A stretch of DNA of 64,000 bases from Acanthococcus lagerstroemiae (Eukaryota > Arthropoda > Insecta > Hemiptera > Eriococcidae): assembly GCA_031841125.1 (NCBI GenBank), contig CM063111.1, forward strand, positions 60,759,535 to 60,823,534, read 5' to 3'. Numbering within the stretch: position 1 is the stretch's first letter; the number at the start of each line of letters is the position of its first letter. Positions 11,292-22,628 of this stretch are shown piece after piece. The position numbers and the translations under genes were made by a program. Under the pieces are notes generated by a model. The model searched no databases. It was not told the DNA's origin and worked only from the letters and a program-made list of their open reading frames with translations.

Positions 11292-12956
11292 TAACAAGGA
11301 AGAGCATAGTTGGCCCGTTTGGGGAAAGTGCGCGCAAAATACCATAAATAGACCATAAAACTTTCGATACAGTGCGTTACTTCAAGTTGCGCATAGGAGG
11401 GCACAGGGAAATGGGCTTCTGAAAAATGATGGCAGTACCCGACATACACATTTTTGTAAAAATATTTCCGCGTATACAAATTAATCCCCAGACTAAGGCA
11501 CCCGAAGGTAACTGCCTAAAGAGCTTTATGGAAAGAGAGACGCAATTCAGACTAGGGAGATAAATCAAGTGTGCTTCTGTTTCTTCACATGGGACAAAAT
11601 GAAAAAATGGCTAAATAGCAGGAAAGGAAATATACGAGGATGTGATCATTCAATCTTCAAGCTACGGAACATACTACTACGTACTGATTATTTTTAAAAC
11701 TTCATGGCAACTCACTGTAGGGTAGTCACCAGTAGTTTTGACATCCAAATACGAATATAACATATTAAACATTTCTATGATTGTTTTGTGGCTACCACTG
11801 ATATCTAAAAAAAGATTTCAGACCTTGCTTGCGATTGACCATCCATTACTACCCATTTTTATGGCGACCTTGTTAAGATTGTGATTTTCAATTCTTAATT
11901 TTTGCGGTTTAAAAAAACGTGTTTTTCGTGAAAAGTAAGGGGTAAGTATTTACAAATTATTTTGTGTGCTTGAAAGTTTCAACTTATCAAAAAAGTGAAG
12001 ATACTACCTCAAAGATTATAAAATATACATTATTTTTTATATTTTGATTATCTGAGTAATTTATTTTGAAATTGGATCACCTGGGTATCAATTACTGGAT
12101 ATCTAAAATAATAAAGTTTCCAGTAGTTCCGTAGTTGACGCTAAAAATTACAATTATCAATACTAACACTGTTCTTCAATTTTTTAAAGATTATAAACGA
12201 TATAATGTCACTTTTGAACATCTAGCGCGAACTGGTTTTTCTAGATTGCTTGAAAAATCGCTGAAGAAGCATTCATGCTTGTAATTTGGTGAGCTACAGA
12301 TGATTTTACCAATGTAAAATGTTGTTTTTTAATAAAGCGTTTTGATCGATGCATTTATGTACCTACCTACCTTTATTTTGTATTTTAGCTACATTCTAGA
12401 GGGTTAACTATTGGGATGTCACCCACTGGAGCATCAACTATTGGAAAATTTGGAGCCTAGTTCCAAATTTTTATTTCATTTTACATCCTCTAATTGACTT
12501 ATGAAAGGAAAATATATGCAGCCAAAATGTGCCCAGAGAGTTGGCTTAAATGTTGTACTAATCACTTTCAAAGAAAAGAAAAATTACAGGAAAAATTACA
12601 ACATTTTTTTCATGTAAATTTAACTGTAAAAAGAGTCAAGTACTGGTGACTTTACCCTATTCATTCAAAAAACGAAAAAGCATGTTTTATTTACTTATTT
12701 CACGAACAGATACCTGCAACAAAAGATCCAGAAAGTCCTCTGTCCCGAGTAGCAACAACTCTTCTTTTCTACATCAATTTATTCCAAGGTACTCAAGAAA
12801 CAGAAACCATGTGTATTTTATACCTAGAAGCATACTATTAATCACAAGAAAATCAAAAATCAAATATTGATGATATTGTTACAAGAATTTACTATTAGGC
12901 ACTCACCGTGAATATGTGAAACCGGGCCGTGATGGCTAACAATGAACGAGAAAAAC
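11292..12956. other. No gene recognised
   Basis: AT-rich sequence without supported genes. The open frame at 12646-12870 has no splice or start context. A donor-like GTGAGT on the minus strand lies at about 12904, but the sequence behind it is a tandem repeat. Confidence 0.3.
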
Positions 12957-13052
12957 TCATTATAACTGATAAAAAACAACACACGTAATTCCATTATAAC
13001 TGATAAAAAACAACACGTAACTCCATTATAACTAATCAAAAAACAACACGTA
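12957..13052. repeat. Three tandem copies of a 32-34 bp unit
   Basis: The unit CCATTATAACTGATAAAAAA followed by CAACACGTAA is repeated three times with small indels. The minus-strand frame through it (12860-13141) is open only because the repeat has few stops. Confidence 0.9.
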
Positions 13053-14435
13053 TCACTGTGACTCGGCCACCAACTCTGTCTCGGTGTCACCATCAAAAAC
13101 AAATCATAAACCGATCTCATTCTTCTCAACATTTTTGTCAAGTATAATAGTTATATTATAAAATGGTCGACGCGTTTCGATTCTCTGTAATACTAAAACT
13201 AAACCACCACCAATAATATCAATTACACTTAGAATTAAAATTTTGTCCATTGCATAGATAAGGTAGGTAGTAATTCTTACAAAACGCACATTCGAGGAGG
13301 AGCATACACATCATCATTTGAGAATCTGTTTCAATGTTTCAACAAAGTCAGTATATTCATTGCACATTGTAACCTCCTATAGACAGTTGAATATAACCTA
13401 AGACAATTTTCAACTCACTGTCTGAAGGTAGGTGCAAGTTTAGTACGCAAGTGCCCAGTTAATTCATACATAATGCAGGTATCAATATTTCCATTACATT
13501 GTTGAATTATTTTTACTGCTCAAAGAACAGCAAGCCATGTCCACAGTTCTATATATACACAGATACATATAAGTATAATGTCTATCTACAACAGAGAGAT
13601 CGAATCGCATCGACTTCCTGAGCATGTGGCGAATGAAGCCAACTTGTATATGTCAACATGTACATGTTATTTGAATGGGAGGGGGGGGGGAGAAGAAGAT
13701 ACAATATAATTAACAAACGCTTTGATATAAAGATATTACCAACTTTTGATTTTCAAGTTTAATTCAAATGTTCCTCAGCTTTTCAGAAGCCATTATTCTA
13801 CAGCCCAAGAGGTACATGAAACTCTAGTTTTAAAATTAAACAAGGACCTTTTAATTTAGCATCAAAACCGATTATCACGTAGATTTTTAGCGAAGCTATA
13901 TTTGATAGGTAGGGTACAAATGTTAGCCATTAGATATCCGCCACTGCCAGGAATGATGAAACCACCATCAAGAATATGAAATCACTCACCAGCTGGAACA
14001 TCTTCTCTTAGGCCAGGTGCCCAACGCGAACGCGAAAAGGGAGAAAAAATTGCTTACCGATTCCAAAGCACGAAGGATTCAAAGAACTCACCGACTGCGC
14101 GAAAAATGAAACACGAAGAACGAATCGAAAGATCACACAAAACGAGATACGAATTACTAATTTTTTGAAACTGGTCGATAGCGAACACAGTTTCTTGATC
14201 GGTACGAAAATGAAAAATGAATAAAAATCGCGAACAATAATAATGATACAATAAAAAGCAGACTCCGAGCTCCGTAAAAAAACACGTTGGATTTGAGAAC
14301 AAGTTGAGTACGACGATTAACTTAGATGTAAATTAAGTTCGAAGAACGTAAATTGAATAAAATTACCTATTACTATAAGTAGAGAGTGAGAGAGAGGCGA
14401 CGGGTATGTCGCGGTGAAGATGGGGGGGGGGGAGG
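13053..14435. other. Non-coding; cluster of minus-strand donor sites at 13990-14090
   Basis: Three consensus 5' splice sites on the minus strand lie within 100 bases: CAGTCG|GTGAGT (about 14090), GGAATCG|GTAAGC (about 14057) and CAGCTG|GTGAGT (about 13993). One segment between them reads GEFFESFVLWN. They could mark an exon with alternative ends in the minus-strand candidate gene, but I could not chain the phases, so I make no CDS call. A G tract occurs at about 13680. Confidence 0.3.
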
Positions 14436-15725
14436 TAAGGGTATACAGCTGTTACTTCTCCCCCAACAGACCACCGGCAGAATTCCGGGCTTACCTTACT
14501 CAGTTGGAGAGGAACACTTCCAGGTGAGGCAAGATGATAGTGGCCGGCAACTTCAATGCCAAGTCAGGAGAGTGGTTCACTGGCCGCACAGACGCGAAAG
14601 GAGCGCTGCTGGGCGAGTTTGCGACGAGCAAACGCCTGGTGCCGATGAACAACAGCGCCACCTATACATGCTTCCATCAAGGGTACGGGTCGAACATCGA
14701 CGTGACGTTTGTCTCAGAATGCATTGCCAGACAGATCCATGGCTGGGCGGCACTGGAAGAGGAGTCGGGAAACGATTATAATTACATCATCTTTGCTGTG
14801 GCAAGGGAGATTGTGGTCGCTACTCTAAGGAAGCTGGGAAGACGGGCAACTAGCAAGCTGGACAAGGACAAGCTGGAAGCAGCCACTAGCGGAAGAGGGT
14901 ATATAGCGCAACACGGAAGATGCCACCAAAGAGCAGTGCGGCGCTACGAGTCAAGCGGGATAATAGGCAATTCACGCTTCGCATGTGGGAAGAGCGACTC
15001 TCCCGCAGTACCAAGGGAGAGTGGACCCGACGGCTAGTACGCGACCTCAACGCGTGGTTGGGCAGACGGCATAGCCAGCTGATGGACTTCTACCTCACGC
15101 AGGTGATGAGTGGCGCCATGGAGTGTTCAAAAAGTACCTGCACCGGACGGGCATAACAGAAAACCCGCGGTGGTCCGACTGCGCTGCAGGAGTGCGAGAT
15201 GATGATGCCTGGCACACCTTGTTCGACTGTCCGGCATTCGACCAAGAGAGGGAAGAAGCGGCAGCCGCCTTTCAAAACACGGGCATTGAGCCGCTTACAC
15301 CGGAGAACCTGGCCCCGACCATGCTGAAGGATCAGGCAGCTGCCTTTGTCGAGAAGACGTTGGGCCGCAAGCGCAAGATGGAGCTGGAGTGGCTGAGACA
15401 AAGGCAGCGGACACAACACCCTATGTCGGCAATCGCCATCCCACCAACATCGACGACGACAACGATGTCACGGCTGCCAACAACCGATGAAAAAAACGAT
15501 CCGGCGCAACTCAACAGCAAAGAGACAGAAGAATAAGACGCTGTAGATTCGCTGCCGTGAAAAGGCGACAGGAGAAATGGGGATAGCAGGAACTACCCCA
15601 AAGCGATCCTCCCCATTCTGACGCAGGCCCGTTTGGGGCGTTTCCGGGATATGGTGTGCGCTGTCCCGCGGCCAATTTGGCATGCGTGCATCGCCATACG
15701 CCACTCTATATTTATCGATAGGTAT
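14436..15725 (+). mobile_element. R1-clade LINE copy 1, reverse transcriptase deleted
   Basis: The GC-rich body starts inside the endonuclease (VYSCYFSPN, then MIVAGNFNAKSG, GSNIDVTFVSE). The catalytic SDH triad motif is changed to NDY at 14771-14779. After a short linker (about 14900) the sequence jumps to the C-terminal region (TKGEWTRRLVRDLNAW, then WHTLFDCPAF with its Cys/His knuckle), so the whole reverse transcriptase is missing. Frameshifts occur near 14525, 14900-15000 and 15120. The 3' tail ends GGCATGCGTGCATCGCCATACG-like at about 15690-15712, as in copy 2 at 31.3 kb. Protein-similar to copy 2 throughout. Clearly dead. Confidence 0.88.
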
Positions 15726-18325
15726 ATTTCGAAACAAACCTACTAATCAACAAATACAACACTAAAAGATAAAACATTAATAAAAGTTTGGGGTCAAACT
15801 ACAGCATAGCTTCTTAGGTTCTAAACTCGCAACATACTAAACGCTCACTCAGGAATTCAGTTTTCTTTTCATCAAATGCATTATATTAGGGTTTCTATTC
15901 TTTTGCATGGATAATATTACCCCTTCATTTGGATTTCATTTTACATAAGAGATAAGATTTATTACTTCATTCATAATCGTTGCTCTCATTTGGGTCTCCC
16001 TTCCTTAAAAAAACAAATTAAAAAAAATACAAGTAGGTATACTCGACTCCAACGTGTTTCCCAACGAAGAAATGAACGGTCTGCTTCAAATGTCTACGTT
16101 AACACATTTTACACCACGAATTCACTGTTCTCCTCCGTTCCTGCAAAGACAGAAAAAAAATACATCAATAACAAAATAATGACAAACCTCCATAAGAATA
16201 TACACGCCCATCATCCTTCTAAAAATGAAAACACTGATCCTCATGCTGTAAGAGATAATATATAATCAAAGCACATTACGTGGATCGTGAAGCATATGTT
16301 TCAGATCTTGCTCACTTCTACATTTTTTCCACAACAGGAATTGATATATAAACATTGATTCACGATTTCAATAATTGAACTTACATAGGTACCAGATTAG
16401 CTGTGGAACAAGATCAGCCAACACTTTCCAGTGATGATTTCAAATCAAAAACAATTCAGACATCACTGTACACGCCTGACAAAGCCCTATAGGTCGTAAC
16501 TGAACCGTGTGACACCTAAAAGTTACCTAATATACGCTTATTCAGGTAAATTTTATCATCAGGTGTGAAACTTACTCGAACAGACAATAATATACACTGA
16601 TTTCATATGGTAATAACGAGGGAGTATGGATAGCATGTGCACACTGTAGAGAAACTTTTACGTTTTGCTCATATGGAGAAACACGATGAAGTAATATTTT
16701 CACCTGCATTATATCTATACATATACCAGTAGATATGGTAATTGTGGGAACATAAGCACCACGATTTGGCGATGAAGACATCATTTGATATAATATATGT
16801 GTAACACAGAATTGCCGTCAACGAACACATCAATAAGGGAACCATATTATTCAAATTTTTAAATATCACAGAACAGAACTAGAGAATTTTGCGAGTAAAA
16901 CAGAGCTACACCCTGCTGTCACCACACTCTTAAAAACATTAAAAGCATTCATGATCAAGATATCAAGAGGAATTCAAATATCATCCTGATCAGGTAAGCT
17001 GATGAAAGATCACAATGTACTTGATACCGTCACCAAAAAACAAAACAGGAAACAATAAAATCGTCGGAACATTTATAAAGAATTCAAAATGTAATATGGA
17101 ACAAGAATACCTCAACTTGCAGTTTGCAAGGGTTTCACACTGCACAAAGTAAATTTCTGATGTGATTTTCACATCAATTTAAATGAAAATCATAAATACG
17201 TATAGCAAGCGTACAATGTATTCATTTTCAACCAGTGTTAGGATCTTCAAACTGATTAACATTTAGAAGGGTCTGTTATTCATGAAATACAAGTCGCATA
17301 TATCTTCGCTGTACTCAAATGGCTAAGAGACACAACGGCTCTCCAATTGTTACCATTCGCGTATCGAAATGAATGCAATAAGAAATGCACAAAATTACCT
17401 GATTTCCGACTGAATTAAACATATTGTACTAAACCAGAAAATTAAATGTCCTCTGAGGATATAATTAATGGAGAACTGGGAAATCATTATCAGATACAGT
17501 AGAAAAACTTACTTGTTTGGCCAGGGAATCTGTCGACATCGCAACAGGGACATTGACAAAACACAAAAATGTACAAACTACAAAACATTAAGTATTGAGT
17601 ATGCGGCTTTTGTTGCCAAGTTAATGCTAACAGAATACGGTTCACTTGAGTTAGAAAATCAAAACCAAACGGAAAGGAATCTTTTACTAATGTAACTCGG
17701 CATAATTATAATTCTCCTTTTCTTTAATCGAGAAACACGAACGATCAAGCGGTCACTGACTCACGCATTTGGTTTGGACAGTAAAGATAGTATTTCTAGA
17801 AAATGGCCGATATCCGTCAATGACATCATCCTTGTCGGTCGAGTTACTGCTTGTTTCTGGCTTTACAGTGTAAAGGCATTGAATTTCTATTCAGTATAGA
17901 CTGATCAGGTTGAGATGCACAAAATTTCAGCATAGCGCTATCTGGTGAAGCATGGAGGTTGGCATCAAGGTGTGTAGAAGACAGGTAGTGGCTAGTGGGC
18001 TTACTGCGAAAGCAACCTGTAATACATATGACGTCACTGGCATACATTATTGGTACTGAAGTGGTCCAGTTGAGAAACCTAATTTTTTCACGACGCTGAT
18101 AACGTGTTCTTGAACTCGTCCTTCCCCTCCAACTTCAAAATGCTAATTATCAATGTGCATTGCGGGTTGCAAATTATGTTTCTTGACTGGACCAGACTTT
18201 ACTTGATTGTTGATAATGTTAAGAGTGAGACTCGATGAGACTGTTGATAAAATTTTGAAATGCTTAAAATTTATATAATTCTATTGGCATACCGGATACC
18301 TGCATACATTTGGTTCATCATATGG
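15726..18325. other. No firm gene; holds one candidate exon
   Basis: AT-rich. Apart from the possible exon at 17513-17577 (described with the candidate secreted protein) I find no repeats or genes that I can support. Short open frames at 15990-16265 and 17468-17695 look random. Confidence 0.3.
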
Positions 18326-20869
18326 ACGCTATTCAGCAAAAGGGAACCAACTAGCAAAAACCGCTTTTTGAAAACACGTGTCACGTGATTCAACGTTCAA
18401 GAGTCATTGCTCATTGGGATTTAAACTTAGAGTTTCAAGTGTTGGCAGCCCTGCGATATGTGTGAGTGATGAGTGAAGAGTGATCACCGACAATTTACCG
18501 TAAGCGTGTAACGAACTTCAAATATCATTAAGTCGATTAGAAATTCACTTTTAAAGAAAATTTGTCTTAAATTCGACTGCATCATCACCAAAAAATTAAA
18601 TTATAATCAGTTCTACTGGCAGAATAATTTTTACTCGGTTTTTTTTCCCTACTGAAGATAACAGCGTTTCTATTTGAAAGTGCACATGATCACTCACTCA
18701 TTTTCACCCGCTAACATCCGCGGAGGTAATTTTACAGCGCGCTCTAGTGCAGGTTTAAATCTCAATGTAGAAACTATATGACATAGCGTTTACTGATAAG
18801 CTTTTTTCAACGTGAGTACACATTTTTGAATTGGGGGCCCAATTTAAAAAATTCTACTTTTTACACTCTTTCCAACAAGCAACAATACTAATAACTAGTT
18901 CTGTTTACAAATGTTGGTTGGTTCCCTTTTGCTGAATAGCGCCAAGTGTACCTAAGGTTGAAAAAAAAAAAAAAAAGTTAATAAAAGAACAAAACCACTA
19001 TTCTTTTTTCTTTTAAAACGTTTTTTGTTTTAAAACGTCTTGTTATCAGTCTTTTTTTGTTGTTGTTTTAAAACGTTTAAAAACATTGTTTTAAAACTTT
19101 TTTTTTTGTTTCCTCCCCTATTTCCGACCTTTTGTCTTACCTTTTTGTTCCGTTATTCGACCTTCAACTCTGACGTCACACAGTGAGTTACTGTTAGCAA
19201 GAATACCCGTCGTTGAGCCACAAAATGCACTGATAATTATCACTGATATCAAATCATACTGTAAATTTTTGCGTAAGAATCTGAAATTTATTTATACTTG
19301 ACAAATTATTTTGGTCTCTGTTCGTTCTGGATGGGAAAATTTCAAAGAAAGTGAAAAAAAAGAGACAAAAACATGGTTAAAAAACACGTTTTAAGCAAAC
19401 AAAAAAAAAGGTTTTAAAATACATATTTGTTTTACAACAATGATTGTTTCTTTTTCATTGTTTTAAAACATGTTTAAAACGTGTTTACGTGCCAACTCTG
19501 AGTGTGCCCAAATATACAATTTCATTACAAATAAATGTAAAATTTGATGCTCAAAAGAAACAATTCCTTCAGTTCACAACTGGACACTGTTCAACGTTCA
19601 ACAAAGGGGAACCAAGTAACATTTGTAAACAAAATGAGTATTTAGTATCGTTGGAAAGAGCGTAAAACGTAGAATTTTTCAAAATTGGGCCCCCGATTAA
19701 AAAATCTGTGCTCACGTTGAAAAAAGCTTATCAGTAAACGCAATGCCATATAGTTTCTACATGGCTCTTGAACTTCGAATCACGTGTTCTCAAAGAGCGG
19801 ATTTTGCCAGTTGGTTCCCTTTTGCTGAATAGCGTAGCGTCCTTTTGGGAACGGGAATTCCTATTGTATATTTTCTGGGTAAAAGCAGGAATATTGGGAA
19901 TTCTTTTTACAAAGTTTTATGGGGAAAATGGAGAACTGAATTTCTCTTTGAAAATTGTCAAAATAGCAGGAAGTGAGGAGTTATCTGTCAAAAGGGCGTC
20001 GTCCGTTCAATGTATTTCTTATGGAAGGGACGCCCTTTTGACAGATCATTCCTCAAATGGGAAACAGGATTTTTTGGGGTAAGGGGAGGTATACAATTCG
20101 CTTTACTTTTAATTTTATACCTATGATGGCTGAAAGAATGAGAACTGTCAACAAAAGAACTTTTCTTTCCTTAGAACACTGTCTGATATTGCAGAACTTC
20201 TGTTAGAAGAACGAGCCTACAGTGATGTAACCACTAACCGATTTGTTCTGTCGGTTATAGAAAAAAAAAGTATTAGCAAAAAAAAAAAAAATTAAATGTA
20301 GGTATGTCAAATATAACAAGGAAATAAAAAAAAGAGGTTTTGTCTGACATCACTGCAGGGAACAGGATCCGAAATAGAAAAACGCCAAAACATTTTACAT
20401 CGAACCCTTGGTCAAGGGCGTGACTTCAGGGGGCAGGGGGCCTGGAAAATCCTAAAGATATTCAGACTCTCCCCTCAAAAAACTCTCTGATTCACCCGTT
20501 TTAATCACACACACACACATAAATATAAGCATTGAAAATGTACCGCCAAGAGTCTTGGTGGCTGTGTGCTGTCGTAGTCTCCTTAAGAATTAATTTCTTT
20601 TCTGGTTAAAGCTTTGCCCTTGGCCACTGGAGGAGAAGATAAAGTAAGCACTGAAAAATTGTAGTTTAAAATGCTATGATACTTGTTTTGCGATAAGTAA
20701 ACAACATCTTCCATCGCTAAAATCGATAAAAATGACAGAATATTCCGTTAATGAAAATTTAATGGATCAGGGAAACTAACTGAGGGAATTCTAATAATTT
20801 TTCACTACTGTTTAACAAGAACAACACTCACCAGCGCAGAAACAGGAACAGAACGGTCTCAGTCTTCAT
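17513..20869 (-). CDS. Candidate 5' end of a secreted protein (two exons)
   Basis: Exon 1 (20869-20832) starts with ATG and ends in a consensus donor, GCGCTG|GTGAGTG, in phase 2. Exon 2 (17577-17513) has acceptor GTTTTGTAG and donor AAACAA|GTAAGT, and accepts phase 2. Joined, they read MKTETVLFLFLRC, LYIFVFCQC and PCCDVDRFPGQT: a short polar start, a hydrophobic core of about 17 residues and then a Cys-rich stretch, as a signal peptide plus mature N-terminus would look. The intron (about 3.3 kb) contains the MITE nest at 18.3-19.8 kb. Exons at 8650-8707 and 8125-8195 on the same strand could belong to the same gene, but I could not connect the phases. Both exons are short enough to arise by chance. 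Confidence 0.3.
18326..18941 (+). mobile_element. MITE family N, copy 1 (interrupted by MITE M)
   Basis: Ends ACGCTATTCAGCAAAAGGGA and its inverse TCCCTTTTGCTGAATAGCGC form terminal inverted repeats of about 25 bp. Without the inserted element at 18412-18767 it is about 260 bp and matches the inverted copy at 19592-19834 along its length (for example AAACTATATG, ACTGATAAGCTTTTTTCAAC and GGGGGCCCAATTT). Non-coding. Confidence 0.85.
18412..18767 (+). mobile_element. MITE family M, copy 2, nested in MITE N
   Basis: Begins CATTGGGATTTAAACTTAG and ends GTTTAAATCTCAATG; the ends are imperfect inverted repeats. It is the same family as 2193-2526 and 54026-54355. The uninterrupted MITE N copy at 19592-19834 shows the pre-insertion sequence GTTCAAGAGCCATGTAGAAA. 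The left junction also carries TTGCT, shared with the 54-kb copy, so the element may start a few bases further left. Confidence 0.88.
18955..19591. repeat. Poly-A tract and TTGTTTTAAAACGTTTT-type repeats
   Basis: After an A tract (18961-18976) comes a run of AAAACGTTTT/TTTTAAAAC palindromic motifs (about 18995-19110), again at about 19380-19490. Between them, about 19150-19210, lies a single end of the MITE family with TGACGTCACACAG termini that is complete at 27854-28118. Low complexity, no gene. Confidence 0.6.
19592..19834 (-). mobile_element. MITE family N, copy 2 (empty site for MITE M)
   Basis: Inverse copy of 18326-18941 without the nested element. The right end TCCCTTTTGCTGAATAGCG is intact; the left end is degraded to ACAAAGGGGAACCAA. 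It preserves the empty target that dates and delimits the MITE M insertion. Confidence 0.85.
19975..20054. repeat. 80-bp hairpin with near-perfect arms
   Basis: ATCTGTCAAAAGGGCGTC at 19983-20000 is exactly complementary to 20029-20046, with a 28-base loop. The flanking GAGGAG and ATTCCTC extend the pairing with mismatches to about 27 bp. It could be a degenerate foldback element or a small-RNA precursor-like hairpin; there is no further evidence for either. Confidence 0.7.
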
Positions 20870-21182
20870 AGTCCTTTTTTGGGGAAAGGGGGAAGCTACA
20901 CCACATAATTATTCGATTATCTTACTGCTGTAACTAATGTGCTAATGTAAATTCTGAACGTTTTTTTGATAGTGTTGGGGTCTAACCCGCCCTCCCGTTC
21001 TTACACCAGTGACAACACTGAAATGCTATTACCTGATAATTTTTAATGACTATAGGTGGCAAAGCTCGCGCAGAACAATTTCTCGAACTAGTCTCCAGCA
21101 TTACTTACTCTGTGCCAAGTTCTAGTTTCGTTCTCGTGAAAGTTTTATTTAACGCTTCTCATTTTTTCTTCTTTTTTTTTTC
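20055..21182. other. Upstream region of the isomerase gene
   Basis: Contains a short CA microsatellite (about 20510-20520), two A tracts (about 20265-20290) and exon 1 of the candidate secreted protein on the minus strand (20832-20869). The 21060-21180 part, ending in a pyrimidine run of more than 25 bases, is the likely 5' UTR and promoter of the gene at 21183. No TATA box stands out. Confidence 0.3.
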
Positions 21183-21944
21183 ATGTGTAATCGAGTGAAT
21201 ATCAAAATGAGAGCTATCTTTGGAAAAGCTTTGCAACTTGCCAAACCAGCCCTGCCAGCGAAGCTTTCTGGTCCCCGATTTTACAGTCAGCCTGCGTCAA
21301 TCCTGGATCCATTTCAGGAATCGGAGATGAAAACACAGAAACTTGTATTGGTAAATGAAGACGACGAGTTTATTGGCTCGGCCTCGAAAGAGGTTTGCCA
21401 TCGTCTCAAAAATGGAAAGTTACCATTGCATCGAGCATTTAGCGTACACATGTTCAACTCAAATAAGGAATTCCTTGTACATCAGCGGGCCGCCAGTAAA
21501 ATAACTTACCCCAATTTTATTACGGGCTCGTGTTGCAGTCATCCGTTGTATGATATTTCTCAAGACTCTCCTGAGGATCAGAAATTAGCCGTGCAGAGGA
21601 GACTGGGGATCGAATTTGGCTTAAACCAAACTGAAGCGAGTAGTCAGAACCTTGAATTCATCACGAAGATACTCTATTTCGACAAAGGGGACGGAACCTG
21701 GGGCGAGCACGAACTGGACTCCATTTTTGTTATGTTCGGAGACATGACAATTGTGCCTAATCCGCAAGAAGTGGAGAAAGTGTGGTGGGTGCCCCGCAAC
21801 GAATTTGAGGACTTCATTAAGGACCAGAAGTACCCGTTAACGCCTTGGTTCAAAGTCATTAAAGAGCATTGGCTGTACAAGATTTGGGACAATCTGGATA
21901 ACCTGAGCGCCATACGGGATCAGAAGATTCATCGATTTGTATAA
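21183..21944 (+). CDS. IDI1: Isopentenyl-diphosphate delta-isomerase (type I)
   Basis: A single uninterrupted frame of 253 codons. Type I IDI interconverts IPP and DMAPP and supplies DMAPP for isoprenoid synthesis in the mevalonate pathway (in insects, juvenile hormone and ubiquinone/dolichol precursors). Family landmarks: HRAFSVHMFN (residues 83-92), the metal-site and catalytic segment TGSCCSHPL (114-122; the second Cys, 118, aligns with the catalytic Cys), the Nudix-like helix QRRLGIEFG (138-146), GEHELD (174-179) with the catalytic-type Glu, and PWFKVI...WDNL at the C-terminus. A second ATG (21207, A at -3) would start MRAIFGKALQLAKPALPAKL, a basic amphipathic presequence ending near FYSQP, so mitochondrial targeting is likely and 21207 may be the true start. 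No introns and no canonical AATAAA close behind the stop. A retrocopy is possible, but the frame is intact. Confidence 0.96.
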   Translation: MCNRVNIKMRAIFGKALQLAKPALPAKLSGPRFYSQPASILDPFQESEMKTQKLVLVNEDDEFIGSASKEVCHRLKNGKLPLHRAFSVHMFNSNKEFLVHQRAASKITYPNFITGSCCSHPLYDISQDSPEDQKLAVQRRLGIEFGLNQTEASSQNLEFITKILYFDKGDGTWGEHELDSIFVMFGDMTIVPNPQEVEKVWWVPRNEFEDFIKDQKYPLTPWFKVIKEHWLYKIWDNLDNLSAIRDQKIHRFV

Positions 21945-22208
21945 TAGATTTCCTTGTTAATCTTGAAAAAGCGTAAATCTACAAATATGTAATGTTCGGT
22001 AAAAATCAATTTAATGTACCTACTGGACAAATCAGTAGTAAAGATTCGTTTCAATTTATTATAACATTTTTGTTACCGTTTTAGCTCTAAATTTCACTAG
22101 AGAACATTGGCCGTGGAGAGGTGAAGTTAGTATTCATTAATTCAATTTTAAAGTTTGAATTTTGAATCGTGTTTAGTGACATTTGATGCTTGAGACTTGA
22201 AAAATCGG
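21945..22208. other. Isomerase 3' flank
   Basis: AT-rich 3' UTR-like sequence. No AATAAA is visible; weaker variants such as AATTTAATG occur about 70 bases after the stop. Confidence 0.35.
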
Positions 22209-22628
22209 CAGGCCCGTAGCCAGCCATCTGCAATAGGGGGTGCTGACTGTTTTACCAAGGGGGGTTTGAGGATACATCTATAGTATATTATGTGATGATT
22301 TCTACAAGGCAGTGGTGTAGTCAAGGGAGGGAGGGGTGAAGCGGGCGAATTACCCTCAAGGCACCTAAATTTGAATTTAAAATATGCAAATTGAGCATTT
22401 TTCGCCTTTAAAACACGTCTTTTCGAAATTCTATTCCTAATCTAAGAGTCCCAAATTAGTTAACCAAGTTTTTGTTCTAAATTTTAAAATGTTTCTGTGA
22501 TATTAATTCTCTTCATCCCTTCTTTCTTTCTCGTTTAGTGTAATGATGATCTTTTTTAATGGTGGTATCTTAGTCTATGGGGCTGAAGATGGCTCAGCCC
22601 CAGCTTTCCCCCCCCCCCTCCCCCAATG
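22209..22628 (+). mobile_element. hAT-like MITE, family D, copy 1
   Basis: Starts CAGGCCCGTAGCCAGCCATC and ends near ATGACTATGAGGCTG. It matches the family D element at 47355-48404 in order (TGCTGACTGTTT, GAGGATACA, AAGGCACCTAAA, TAATGATGATCTTTTTTAA, GGCTCAGCCCCAGCTT). A CAGTGGTGTAG sequence inside it marks the left end of a further element type (E). The 8-bp flanks do not match, so one end is probably eroded. Confidence 0.75.

Noticed and set aside
12957..13052. CRISPR-like array (three direct repeats)
   Set aside because: Units are adjacent without unique spacers and the genome is eukaryotic.
12860..13141. 93-codon minus-strand frame with repeated YN-containing segments
   Set aside because: The repeat in the peptide is the 32-34 bp DNA tandem repeat; no support for coding.
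14386..14781. 131-codon frame rich in Arg and Gln
   Set aside because: A shifted frame over the R1-clade endonuclease; the true frame carries VYSCYFSPN and VAGNFNAKS.
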